A DNA stretch of 64,000 bases. Source: Aquatica leii (Eukaryota; Arthropoda; Insecta; Coleoptera; Lampyridae). The translations under genes and the position numbers were made by a program. The DNA lies in contig CM069432.1 of NCBI GenBank assembly GCA_035610365.1, positions 15,438,001 to 15,502,000 on the forward strand, given 5' to 3'. Each line of letters starts with the position of its first letter. Position 1 is the stretch's first letter. Shown in pieces: positions 12,772 through 22,816 of this stretch. The notes beneath the pieces were generated by a model. The model was not told where the DNA came from. It saw nothing but the letters and a program-made list of their open reading frames with translations, and searched no databases.

Positions 12772-13372
12772 AATAACTTACTCGCCCATGGTGAACTATA
12801 ATTCCGATAGCTATCTGAATCCTTTCACCTTAAAGTAAAATACAGAAAATAATTTAACGGTATATTACATTGAACAACCAGATCCCTAGGAACAAAACAG
12901 TAGCGGCAGGTTCTAATCATTAGCGTGTGGGTTCATTTGTTACATAAACATAGTTTGCATTCCCAACCAAAAAGGCAATAAGCAATTCAAACTCGTCAAT
13001 CCTATCGATCACTTAATTGGTATATCCAAGTAAACAACAACGTCATTCTAAACCTTGGAGATAACGATTTAAAGGAAACTTTTCTGAACTTAAAATCGGC
13101 ACATTTTGATGATTTCAAACCTTCTTCCGGGTTCTTTTTTTTTCCACTTCAAAAAAAATCTTGATAACACCAAATTAATCACCAAACGTACTTCATTAAG
13201 GTTTCACTTCGAGAATTAGAAGTAACATGCCGACCCGTATTCAATAAGTATATCAAAAATGCTAGCGCGTTTTGGAAAAACCCATTTGCTATTAAACGTG
13301 AAAGACAGGCAGTGATTTACGACAGACGCGTATTGCCACAAAATTCGCAAAAGAGCAAAAATTAATGTTACA
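12772..13372 (-). repeat. 5' LTR of gypsy-1
   Basis: Direct repeat partner of 6882-7482. In the sense direction it begins TGTAACATT at 13372. It should carry the promoter of the element, but no TATA box or start site could be assigned confidently by eye. Confidence 0.8.
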
Positions 13373-14026
13373 AGTTTCACATTACATTTAAATTCTGTAA
13401 CTCTTAAACTATTAGATATAATTATACACTCCCGGGTTTTTTTCTGTAGTAAATCTTGTGCTCAATAAATTGTTTATGTGCAGTTTTTATATATGTATAT
13501 TGCACAGTTTTTGCAGCATACAAGGCGGAAGCACGCGCGGATCTAATTCTGCAATTACTATAATAATTTTTCATCACTGCTGAATGAAATTAAGACTTAT
13601 TATATTTTTAAAACATAAAACGAATCATAAGGAATATAGCACCACCGCAAGTTCTAGTTTTGTTTCATCTGAGCGTTTCATCGTTTCGTTACACAAACCT
13701 TCGAACCAAGCATCCTATAAGTGTTTTCAACACTAAAGTTCATTAGTTAGTGTGATTGGCTTCAGCAAATTATGTGTACCTATTCTCCATAAATGTTACT
13801 TTGTTTGCCATTTTTTTATGTAAATAAAGTAATACTTAAATTATAACCAATAATTGTATCGTTGTTCCCCACTGGGTTTTTTTAAACCTATTTATTTCTA
13901 AAAAAACTACTATTACTTCGGGTCATTATGACACAAAGTAACACTAATGTATAGTACTTCTGAGGAAACCAGCAGGGTTAATAATGTTTCAAAATATGAC
14001 AGTCAGTTTTGAAAACCATTAAATGT
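13373..14026. other. AT-rich spacer, nothing recognised
   Basis: No gene, RNA or clear repeat was seen between the gypsy-1 LTR and the first family S solo LTR. Confidence 0.5.
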
Positions 14027-15120
14027 TGTAATAAAAAATACAACACCGATTGAATGGAAATAAAGAACGTATAATAAAAAGTAAAAATAATATAACCACG
14101 GCAAGCAATCGTAAGCACAGACCTCAAGGTGATGGGTTTGAATGATAATAACTACAAAGACGTGAACTCCGTTAATTTATTAACTATACTTAATTAACTA
14201 TTTACATTAAAGAACAATGAACAATAATTGAATTAAACATATTTAGAATAAAACAGTATTTAAAATAAAATATTAGGGCGCCAACCACATTAAGTGATGA
14301 ATAAAAAGCGTAAAATCTTACACCTAATAAGTAATTAATATTAAATGCAAAAAATAGTAAACGGTAAATTTGTTATCGAGTATGTTTCCCGAAAGGTTTT
14401 AAACAACACAATTTAACTGCTTGAATGTAAAATGTAACTTAATTCCAATTGACTCACCATGTTTAATATAACGTTATCGGATATCTTCTATTTTTAGCAC
14501 ATCTTGGTTAACGTGATAAAATTCTTCAACAGGAATAAAACCCAGTGTATAATAAACTTCAATAACTGATAATCCATTAATTCAGCGACAAAACCAAAAG
14601 AAAGGATCCAGAATAAAAATCCAATAAACGAAAAGATCCAGAATAAAAAGAAAGATCCAATAAAAATAAAAGACCCTAAATATAAATAATTAGATTGGTT
14701 TTTTAAATGACATCATGTACTCACGCTGCATTTACACTTAGCAACGGTCTTCAAAATAATGTCCTTTGTCTAACGATTGCGCAACATTGCGAAGTCACTA
14801 AAAATGTTGAATTCAATAGAAAAATTATATCAGAATAAAGGTAAACTCACCAATAATTAGATGGAATGAATAAAAATTAAATTACATGGGTTTTTACGCC
14901 ATAATCAAGAAAATGTGTCTTCTCCGCATCACTACGACACGCACGCCAAGATTGTTCAAACGAAAATGCCAGTTTTTAAGCTACAACTCAGGTAGATTTG
15001 AAACAACGCGACGTTGCCACTGTTGCCAAACTGAATAAATTTACGTGCAATATTAGTTGCAGAAAATAAATGAATGTAAAATTGAATTTTAATTGTAATG
15101 AATTCAAACGGGACGTTACA
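14027..15120 (-). repeat. solo LTR, family S copy A
   Basis: The plus strand begins TGTAATAAAAAATACA and ends AAACGGGACGTTACA, so the termini are TG...CA. It is bounded on both sides by ATGT (14023-14026 and 15121-15124), a 4-bp target duplication. It matches 41600-42678 in the same direction and 34864-35922 in the opposite one. Sense direction is uncertain; the reverse strand start TGTAACGTCCCG is taken as the 5' end. The interior has imperfect tandem copies of a unit like GATCCAGAATAAAA (about 14605-14670). No internal region of this retrotransposon family is present in the window. Confidence 0.85.
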
Positions 15121-15124
15121 ATGT

Positions 15125-16229
15125 TTTTTTAAGAATATACACACTATAATTAATTAGTTATTACATTTAATAAAAATAAAGTTTTATTTCGTTTATGAAC
15201 TATTACATACAGATTTTAGTTTGTAAAAATCTTTTCACAGTCTAGTTAAAGCAGTTAACTTGGTTAAACATGAATTTAGTAAATGTTACAGAACGTTTGT
15301 ATGACGCATTGTGCTTGTGCATGCTATTAATTCAGCTACATGAGCAAAGGAATAATTCCCAATTATTGTAAATTTCAATTCAATTTTAAGACAAATGCTT
15401 CTTCGTAACTTGTCTTACTATTTTCCTTCACAATTAATCTGCTACTTGACTTTAAGGCACATACAAATAAAACGTTTATATATAAACACTTTTGCCAAAT
15501 TTAAACTATTAAACTTTATAAAATTTCAACACATCGTTTATTAATCATTTATTATCTTGCGCTCACAGTTAATAATTTAAATTAATTAAATTAATATATT
15601 TGCACTTTGACGATAATTAATTAGAGCAAATTTGGTTGTCAAATATTTGGTAAAAGCTACACTATTTATTATTATTATAAATGGCAAGAAACAATTTATT
15701 TCAGTTTAATACAATAAATTTAGATTATTTTAACAAGTTTCTGTAATTAAATTTTTATTTGAAGTTAATAAATGTTTTTGAAACGTTTTTTAGAAAAACT
15801 ATGCACAATCGTTACTTTACAACGACGACATTTTCTAAGGTTATCTGAATACTATCCAAAACTTAAAAAGAATTCGCAAAAAGCATCACGTTGAGAGTAA
15901 TAAAAAAGTTGAACATTTGAAGGAGGTCATCAAGAACTAAGTGCTTTGAGATTCAAAAGAAATACTTATATTGTAGTGGTTTTGTTTGTTTGAAAGACAA
16001 ACACTAATATAAACTTTTATTTAATGTCATAATTTAGTCTTATCTAAAGTTATAACTTTTCATGCAAAGCACGTTTTACTAAAATTCTTTTAAATTGTGT
16101 GTTGTTTATTGTGTATTAAAACTCGATGATAAACGTAATTGTTGACTATTCAAAAGTCGTTTAAGTTAAAACATTAATAATAACTGTATTCATAAAGTAA
16201 TATGTATCTACGAATGCAACATAAGATAT
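15125..16229. other. AT-rich spacer, nothing recognised
   Basis: This stretch is strongly AT-rich, with many A/T homopolymers. No gene or bounded element was found. It lies between solo LTR S-A and the gypsy-macro element. Confidence 0.5.
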
Positions 16230-16670
16230 TGTTACGAAACTATTTATTAGAAACTATATAATTTAAACGATTAAAAATACGTTTACTTATTCTAGAAATA
16301 TGTACACTTTTAAATTAACCGAACTAATAAAATCTAATAATATTTAATAAAAACACTTACACTATAATTTATATCACTTAAGATAAGATAACGTCGTCGG
16401 ATTTCACACTTGTTTACACTAATAATCACATACACGATTATTCTCGGTAGGTTTATCTCACACGCGTGCTAACGATACTTACTTATTTCAACTTGATAAT
16501 CTTCTCGACACTGTTGTATTCGCATTCCAGCAATAACTGACTTACGATTTCCATCTTCGGCATTTATAGACATCGGCGAATCTTTCTCGAGCGTTCCCTA
16601 CTTTTCGCTATATCTTCTAGACAGCTTCTAGAAGGCTCTTGCATTTGCAAGTAATTTCTCGAACGTTTCA
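16230..16670 (-). repeat. 3' LTR of gypsy-macro
   Basis: In the sense direction it begins TGAAACGTTCGAGAAATTAC at 16670 and ends GTTTCGTAACA at 16230. It matches 22368-22812 and the solo LTR at 34200-34648. A sense-strand block reading TATAAATGCCGAAGATGG (near 16550-16570) has the look of a TATA box followed by the start of transcription; this is inferred from composition. Confidence 0.9.
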
Positions 16671-16683
16671 CTGCCCCCTACTT
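16671..16683 (-). promoter_or_regulatory. polypurine tract of gypsy-macro
   Basis: The sense strand reads AAGTAGGGGGCAG directly before the 3' LTR. This is where the primer for second-strand DNA synthesis would be made. The last Pol codon and stop (TAG, 16678-16680) overlap it, so the fused ORF uses all the space available. Confidence 0.75.
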
Positions 16684-16986
16684 AGAACTGTTCTGTACCA
16701 GAACAGGAGACTGGATGCAACACCGGTAAAAGGGATCGTGGCGATAGCGGCAGCTTCCTCCATTTCGGCAACTTCCTTTACCATAAAAGTAATAGTCAAT
16801 GGACTTTTCCTGACCCAATACTCTCCTCGGTTGGTAACTACAGACCAACACTTGAATGCCTGTTCCTCGGAAAACGACCTCCAACATGTTTCGAACTGTC
16901 CTCCAATTCAGTTGATCTAAGCCACAACCAAGCTTGGGTACTGCCAATTTCTTAACATGATGGAACTTCATTTGTCTCTTGAGACT
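16678..16986 (-). pseudogene. gypsy-macro Pol C-terminus: second half of macro domain and partial CCCH finger
   Basis: This frame continues directly, in phase, from the segment to its right after one TGA at 16987-16989. Counting from the Met at 16971, residues 8-19 read KLAVPKLGCGLD, the substrate loop and catalytic Asp of OARD1/TARG1-type macro domains (Asp125 of the human protein). Residues 20-46 hold the last helix and strand typical of that family. After the macro domain, residues 59-78 resemble a CCCH zinc finger: GKGSCRNGGSCRYRH gives C68-x5-C74-x3-H78. The expected first Cys (around residue 59) is Asp, so zinc binding is doubtful. Two more Cys follow at 84-85. The ORF ends on the polypurine tract. 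Confidence 0.85.
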
Positions 16987-17496
16987 TCATAATGTTCGCC
17001 ACAAATCTTTGTATAACGGCTTGACACGTGAGTATTTCTTAGTGACCAGATAGAAAACGAAGCGTCCGTCACCACGTAGTCCTAAAACCTTTCCGACTGC
17101 CGGTTGCTGTCTTCGTAATTCATCTAGCTGCCCAAACTTCTTTTTAAACACGACTGCAACCCCTTTGGACATGTCAAGGTCCTCGCTCACGCAATGTGCG
17201 ATGGCGTAATCTTTTTGTGTCTGAAACAGGTCTTGTTGTTCCTCGGTGGTAACTCCGAACCTAGCTTTTCCAGAACTTCCGTATAAGTTCATAAACTTCT
17301 CGAACTCCATTTCTTCGATTGGATTCCTGGTTCTGCTACTTATTACTCTGGTTCGGACCTGAACTTGCGCATTGTGGTTAACGCCAGCAAACGGGGCTAG
17401 ACGATCGACGTGGACCACTTTTGGCTTGTCTCTGGGCGGTTTTCGGATGCGGTATATAACGTCGTTAATACGCTGCACGACTTCATATGGTCCCTC
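16987..17496 (-). pseudogene. gypsy-macro Pol: integrase tail fused to first half of an OARD1-like macro domain
   Basis: This follows in frame after a TAG at 17497-17499 that stands where the conserved Trp of the integrase tail is expected, so it is probably one nonsense change. Counting from the Met at 17478, residues 1-30 are the integrase C-terminal tail (INDVIYRIRKPP, VVHVDRLAPF). Residues 31-77 are a linker with no recognised domain. From about residue 78 the sequence matches the ADP-ribosyl-acylglutamate hydrolase family OARD1/TARG1: DYAIAHCVSEDLDMSKG, AVVFKKKFG, and FYLVTKK. The first Lys of the last motif (K147) aligns with the catalytic Lys84 of human OARD1. The known family removes ADP-ribose from proteins or deacylates O-acyl-ADP-ribose. 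A role in countering host PARP activity would be inference only. Confidence 0.87.
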
Positions 17497-19318
17497 CTAT
17501 TGACTTTGCAGCTTCGGCGACAAACCACGTCTCCTTTGAGGGTTATACAACCAGACCATATCGCCAGGTTGAAACCCACCATTTTGCGCCTTGACGTCAT
17601 ATCTTGTTTTCATCCTGTCGCTGGCAATTTGTGTGTTTTTACGGACCTCTTCATGTACTTCGTCTAACCTCTTGGCCAGCTTGCTGACGTAATCTTCTCC
17701 AGCAACTTCTATTTCCGGTCTTCGCCCAAATTGAAGATCGCATGGTAATCTTATCTCACGACCGAGCATGACACAGGATGGTGTTTGGCCTGTGCTTTCG
17801 TGAACGGATGATCGGTATGCCATTAAGAAAAGGTGCAAGTACTGATCCCAGTCTCTTTGGTGTTCGGACACTACCTTGGCTAAGTACTTGCCCATTGTTC
17901 GATTCATCCGTTCAACCATGCCGTCAGATTGAGTATGGAGAGGCGTTGTCCTAGTCTTCTTAATTCCTAACAGTCGGCAAACTTCTTGAAACAGCCCAGA
18001 CTCAAAATTGCGGCCTTGATCGAAGTGTAATTCCAACGGAACTCCAAACCGGCAAAAAAACTCCTTTACTAATACGTCTGCGACTGTAGCTGCTTCCTGG
18101 TTGGGTATGGCGTAAGCCTCCGTCCATTTCGTGAAGTAATCCATCGCCACCATGATGTATTTATTTCCCGAATCGGATTCTGGGAACGGCCCTGCGATGT
18201 CAATCGCTACTCTTTCTAAAGGACTTCCTACGTTGTATTGTTTCATGGGAGCTTTGCGCTTTCTCGCTGGACCATTTCCTGAAGCGCAGACTATGCATTT
18301 ACGGCACCATTTCATGACGTCCTCTTTGCAATTCATCCAGTAAAATCGTTCTCGCACTTTACCCAACGTCTTCTTAATGCCAAAGTGTCTTCCTGATGTC
18401 CCATCGTGGAGATGCTTCAACACTTCTGTTACCCTGCTCTTCGGCACTACCAGCTGTAGTCTGTTTCCCGTGCCCTCGGCACTTTCTAGGGATCGCTTAA
18501 GAAGACCGTCTTCTACTATCAAGGATTTCCACTGCGCCCAGTACGCTTTGATATTTCTGCCCAAAGCACTCACTTCTTCCCAGGTTGGTCGTCGCCCGCT
18601 TTCTTTCCAGTCCAGGAGTAGTCTTATTTCAGGATCGTCTTCTTGTTCGCGACGTAACTGCTCAGGTTCCCACTCATCATCAACCATAGCAGTTCTCCGG
18701 AGGCATTCGACTTTTTCTTCCAGTCGCGAACAATGGCTGCAGTCCGCCGGACATGGTCTTCTGGACAAGGCATCAGCGTTCCGATGACTGCTTCCGGCAC
18801 GGTGTTCTGTGTCATAGTCATACTCTTGCAGTCTCTCGATCCATCTGGCTACTTGTCCTTCTGGGTTACGGAACTGCAGTAGCCATTTTAAAGCGGCGTG
18901 GTCTGTTCTCAGTAAAAATTTTTGTCCATACAAATACTTGTAGAAATGTTCGATGGACTTAACGACTGCTAACAGCTCCCTCTTAGTCACGCAGTAATTT
19001 CTTTCTGGCCTGGACAAAACCTTGCTAAAGTACGCGATAACCTTTTCTTGTCCATCTTGAACCTGCGAAAGGACCGCGCCTATGGCCAGATTGCTTGCGT
19101 CGGTATCCAAAACAAATTTTCCATCTTCCCTTGGATAACTCAGAATCGGCGAAGTGACTAGGGCTTGTTTTAGTTGATTAAAAGAATTTTCGCAGTCTTC
19201 ATTCCATCTAAATTTTGCTTTTTCTTCGGTTAATTTTGTCAATGGTTTGGCAATATTGGCAAATCCGGGTACAAATCTCCTATAATAAGTGCACAACCCA
19301 AGGAAACTTCGGACCTAT
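17497..19318 (-). pseudogene. gypsy-macro Pol: RT thumb, RNase H and integrase
   Basis: This 599-codon frame starts inside the RT connection (CTYYRRFVPGFANIAKPLTK). RNase H follows, with catalytic Asp in VLDTDASN, Glu in VTKRELLAV and Asp in LLRTDHAALKW. Integrase has the H2C2 finger (HLHDGTSGRHFG, CRKCIVC) and an intact DDE triad: Asp in VAIDIAGPFPES, Asp in ELHFDQGRNF and Glu in DGMVERMNRT. It ends at a TAG just before the conserved integrase tail, which continues in the same frame. A frameshift near 19300-19318 separates it from the RT palm. All catalytic residues that can be checked here are present. Confidence 0.92.
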
Positions 19319-19889
19319 GTTTGTCGATCGGCCTTGGCCATGCTTGCACTGCTCGGATTTTGTCTGGGTCAGCCCTTACTCCATCTCTAGATACGACGTG
19401 GCCAAGGTATTGCACTTCCTTCTTAAATACGTGGCACTTCTTTGGGCTCAGTTTAAGGTTAGCCCCACGTAATCTCTGGAACACTTCCTTCAAGTTGTTC
19501 AAGTGCTCTTCAAACGACCTTCCAACCACGATCACGTCGTCCAGGTAAACCAAGCACGTCTTCCAAGACAATCCGCGCAAGATGGTCTCCATCAAACGCT
19601 CGAACGTTGCAGGAGCGTTACACAGGCCGAAGGGCATTACAGTGAACTGCCACAAACCAGTTCCGATCGTAAAAGCTGTTTTTTCACGATCCTTGGGTTC
19701 TAATTCTACCTGCCAGTATCCACTCTTTAAATCTAACGTAGAAAACCACTGGGATTCTGACAGGGTGTCTAGCGTATCGTCAATTCTGGGTAAAGGGTAG
19801 CTGTCCTTTTTGGTCACGTCGTTTAGCTGTCTGTAGTCCACACAAAACCTCGTTCCTTCTTCTTTACGAGTACCACTGGGGATGCCCAT
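19239..19889 (-). pseudogene. gypsy-macro Pol: RT palm and fingers
   Basis: The frame reads RFCVDYRQLNDVTKKDSYPL, then FSTLDLKSGYWQVEL (first catalytic Asp), QFTVMPFGLCNAPATF and CLVYLDDVIVVG (the YxDD box). Order and spacing are normal for Ty3/gypsy RT. The upstream RT part lies in another frame, with the shift near 19850 after VVLVKKKE, and the downstream thumb is shifted near 19310. The tail of this frame past the second shift is out of phase. Confidence 0.92.
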
Positions 19890-22066
19890 GGACTACTTGA
19901 AGGTTCAATCACGCCTTCCCTCTCCATATCCGTAATTATTTGTTCGGCTTCTTCTCTTTTCGCCAAAGGAAGTCTGCGTGGATGTTGTCGTATCGGCCGA
20001 GCGTCTCCGGTATTAATTTTATGTTTCACCACGTTAGTTCTTTCTTTGGAACCACTCTCCAGCGCGAACACATCTTGGTACTCTTGGATCAACACTTTAA
20101 CTTTAGCCAGCTGGCCTTGGCTGAGGTTTTGGCATTTGGTGGTAAGAATGTCCAATAGATGTTGTGGACACTTCTTCGGCGGCGTATCTTCGTTCGTCTT
20201 CACGCATCTCACAATTTGTGATATTGGCGTGCATTGGCCTACCAAGGTCTTCTTTTTCAACGTTACTGGATCTAAGTTGATGTTTAAGATCCTTACTGGC
20301 ATCGTGTTCTTTACTCGTACTAAGGTTCTGGCAACGAGTAGTCCCTTTTCAACTAAGTCGCCTTCCATTGGTTCAATTGCGCGTATGTAGCCTTCCCGGA
20401 GATTTTCATCTAGGCGTGCCATCACCACACTTTCCGTCCTTGCAGGCAGAATCACGTCTTCACTCAACAAGACTCGCACGGCTGCCTTCTCTGACGAATG
20501 AAAAGGAATTTCTTCATTGTCGATCTTTAGAACATGGTTCTTCATATCCAAATGGAACTCATGCTTCTTTATCACGTCCATTCCCAGGATAACTTCTTTC
20601 GTGATGTCGGCTGCCAGTACTTGGTGGTCGAGTACTCTATTTCCCAAACCAATGGTTACTTTGACTTGTCCGTGAGTAGGTATTTCGTCACCCGTCGTTG
20701 TTCGAAGTCGTGCTGTTACTGGTGATGTCTTCTCGTTTTCCAATAACATGTCAGGACCAATGATGGTCTTCGTCGCTCCCGTGTCAACCAGTAACTGGAC
20801 GCTTCTTCCATTGATCTTGCCATCGAGATAAATGCTATGCAATTGCTCTTTAGGCGATGCCATTTGGATTGTAAACTTCGGAGTCTGACTAGATGAGATT
20901 ACTTTTTGTTTCTTTTGCTCGCCTTGTTCCAAATTATCGAGCGCTCTTCTTGTCCTCTTCTTAGGTTTAGTACGATGCCGTCGTACGTGGCCTATTTCAT
21001 CGCAGTTCAAAGCTGTCACTCCTCTTTCCCGAAGTATTCGTCGCGCTATCTCCTCGATGCTTTCCAGTGTCTGCGCGGGTACTTCTGTAGCACAGCAGAG
21101 TCTATGACCATCTCGTTGCGATGCTTGTTTTGCTGCTTCAAACTCCAAAGCATGCACCAAAGCGTCATCCAATGTCTTCGGTCGAGCTAACCGGAGAGTC
21201 TGCTGCGTTTCGTTGTCTCGAAGGCCGTCTACAAAAGTTTGAATAGCCAATTGCTCCAAGAAGGTATCTGGCGCTGTAGGATACGCAAGCCGTGTTAGTC
21301 TGGCGATGTCAGCCTCAAACTCTTGAAGACTTTCGGCAGCTTTCTGAACCCGACTTTTAATTTGAGCTTGATAGATTTGTTGAAGATGGGCATCTCCATA
21401 TCTCATTTCTAATCGTGATATTAAGAGTTCGTAATTTTCTTGCAGGTGGTCCGGAACAGTTTGTAAAATTCCAAGCGCTTCTCCACGTAAGGACACTATT
21501 AAAGACGTCGTTTTCTGCTTGTTGCTCCAACCATTAGCAGTACCTGCGGCTTCAAACTGCTTGTAGTAGGTTGACCATGGAACTTTACCATCAAAATTCG
21601 GTGGTACAACTTTGAACTTGTGAGTGTTTTCTTCTCGATGGTTTATTATTAAATCTTCACTCGTGACGCTTCCTTCACCGTGACAATTCATTTGGGTCAT
21701 TCTTTCTTCAAGCAGTTGTATTCTTTCTCTCAATTTTTTCTCTAGCTTGTCTTCTATGGTTCTTGAATTTTCATTTAACTTCTCTTCTATTATGTCATTT
21801 ACAGAATCGCAAATTTCTTCTTTTAAGTTTAACATGTCTGCTTGGGTTTCCTCTTGCGCAATTTTGATTTGATTTCCTACACTAACTTTTATTTGTTCCT
21901 CAATACTCTTTATTTGATTTTCCATGCTCGCTCGTATTTCTTCTTTTAAACTTCTAGCATTTTCTTCCATTTTCTGAGAATGTTCGCCCATTTTTCTATT
22001 CATTGATTCGAGAATTTCAAGTATTTTTGAATCCATTTTAACTGCTTGCAAACGCGTCACCGGCAT
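19823..22066 (-). pseudogene. gypsy-macro Gag, protease and RT N-terminus
   Basis: The open frame extends upstream to 22135, but the Met at 22066 (MPVTRLQAVKMDSK) is the more natural start, since the earlier codons are hydrophobic and AT-encoded leader. Gag begins with a long Glu/Lys-rich coiled coil of about 110 residues. A capsid-like domain follows (KFKVVPPNFDGKVPWSTYYK). The zinc knuckle is degenerate: LNCDEIGHVRRHR keeps one Cys and the His, while the first and last Cys are replaced. The aspartic protease has an intact LLVDTGATKTIIG motif near 20780. RT begins with IRQHPRRLPLAKREEAEQII and SSSPWASPVVLVKKK. The frame then breaks near 19850. Gag, protease and RT share one frame without a programmed shift. 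Confidence 0.88.
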
Positions 22067-22346
22067 AAATTTAAATATAACACGAATATAAAGTTTAAAT
22101 ACACTACTTATTAAAATGCAGTTTTTGTATAACACAAAATTTAATAACTATCCACTTATTAATATTAAACCACTAGTGTCCGGAAACGAATTTAATCGCG
22201 ATCACGCACTTGTTAAAAGAAAAAGTTTAATAAACACTATTTTATACTTTATAAACAAACACGCGTATCGCAAACCTAACAGTTATTTACGCAATTAATT
22301 ACGGGAGCGATATTAAATTACTTAATGGTATTTGCACTAATAAAAA

Positions 22347-22366
22347 CGAACCCGACACCGACACCA
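22347..22366 (-). promoter_or_regulatory. primer-binding site of gypsy-macro
   Basis: The sense strand reads TGGTGTCGGTGTCGGGTTCG one base after the 5' LTR. Its complement has the form of a tRNA 3' end: T-loop start CGA, a T-stem 3' strand, an acceptor strand, a discriminator base and CCA. I did not assign the tRNA species with confidence. Confidence 0.75.
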
Positions 22367-22367
22367 A

Positions 22368-22812
22368 TGTTGCGAAACTATTTATTATTAAAAACTAATT
22401 TATTTAAACGACTAAAAATTATGTTTACTTATTCTGGAAATATGTACACTTTTAAATTAACCGAACTAATAAAATCTAATAATATTTAATAAAAACACTT
22501 ACACTATAATTTATATCACTTAAGATAAGATAACGTCCTCGGATTTCACATTTGTTTACACTAATAATCACATACACGATTATTCTCGGTAGGTTTATCT
22601 CACACGCGTGCTAACGATACTTATTTATTTCAACTTGATAATCTTCTCGACACTGTTGTATTCGCATTCCAGCAAAAACTGACTTACGATTTCCATCTTC
22701 GGCATTTATAGACATCGGCGAATCTTTCTCCAGCGTTCCCTACTTTTCGCTGTATCTTCTAGACATCTTCTAGAAGGCTCTTGCATTTGCAAGTAATTTC
22801 TCGAACGTTTCA
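22368..22812 (-). repeat. 5' LTR of gypsy-macro
   Basis: Direct repeat partner of 16230-16670. It begins TGAAACGTTCGAG at 22812 in the sense direction and ends ...CGCAACA at 22368, next to the primer-binding site. Flanking ATAT (22813-22816) is the target duplication. Confidence 0.9.
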
Positions 22813-22816
22813 ATAT

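Larger units (their letters stand above)
6882..13372 (-). mobile_element. Ty3/gypsy retrotransposon gypsy-1, full length but broken
   Basis: Two direct repeats of about 601 bp (6882-7482 and 12772-13372) flank gag and pol on the reverse strand in the order LTR, Gag, protease, RT, RNase H, integrase, LTR. The LTR starts TGTAACATTAATTT in the sense direction, and a purine-rich polypurine tract (AAGGGGGGATT) lies immediately before the 3' LTR at about 7483-7495. By eye the two LTRs differ at several percent of positions, so the insertion is not recent. I could not find a convincing target duplication or an unambiguous primer-binding site, so the inner edge of the LTR is uncertain by about 10 bp. 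Confidence 0.85.
16230..22812 (-). mobile_element. Ty3/gypsy retrotransposon 'gypsy-macro', full length
   Basis: Two LTRs (16230-16670 and 22368-22812) flank a single gag-pol region on the reverse strand, and the whole is bounded by ATAT at 16226-16229 and 22813-22816, a 4-bp target duplication. A primer-binding site (22347-22366) and a polypurine tract (about 16671-16683) are in place. The Pol reading continues past the integrase tail into a macro domain and a partial CCCH finger right up to the polypurine tract. Coding damage is limited to about two frameshifts and two in-frame stops, less than in the other elements here. By eye the LTRs differ at roughly 15-20 positions plus a short variable block at one end. 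Confidence 0.92.

Noticed and set aside
18377-18787. Forward 136-codon frame opposite the integrase and RNase H region
   Set aside because: It is fully antisense to a confirmed Pol frame and has no independent support.
20046-20390. Forward frame opposite the gypsy-macro protease-RT region
   Set aside because: Antisense shadow of the long Gag-Pol frame.
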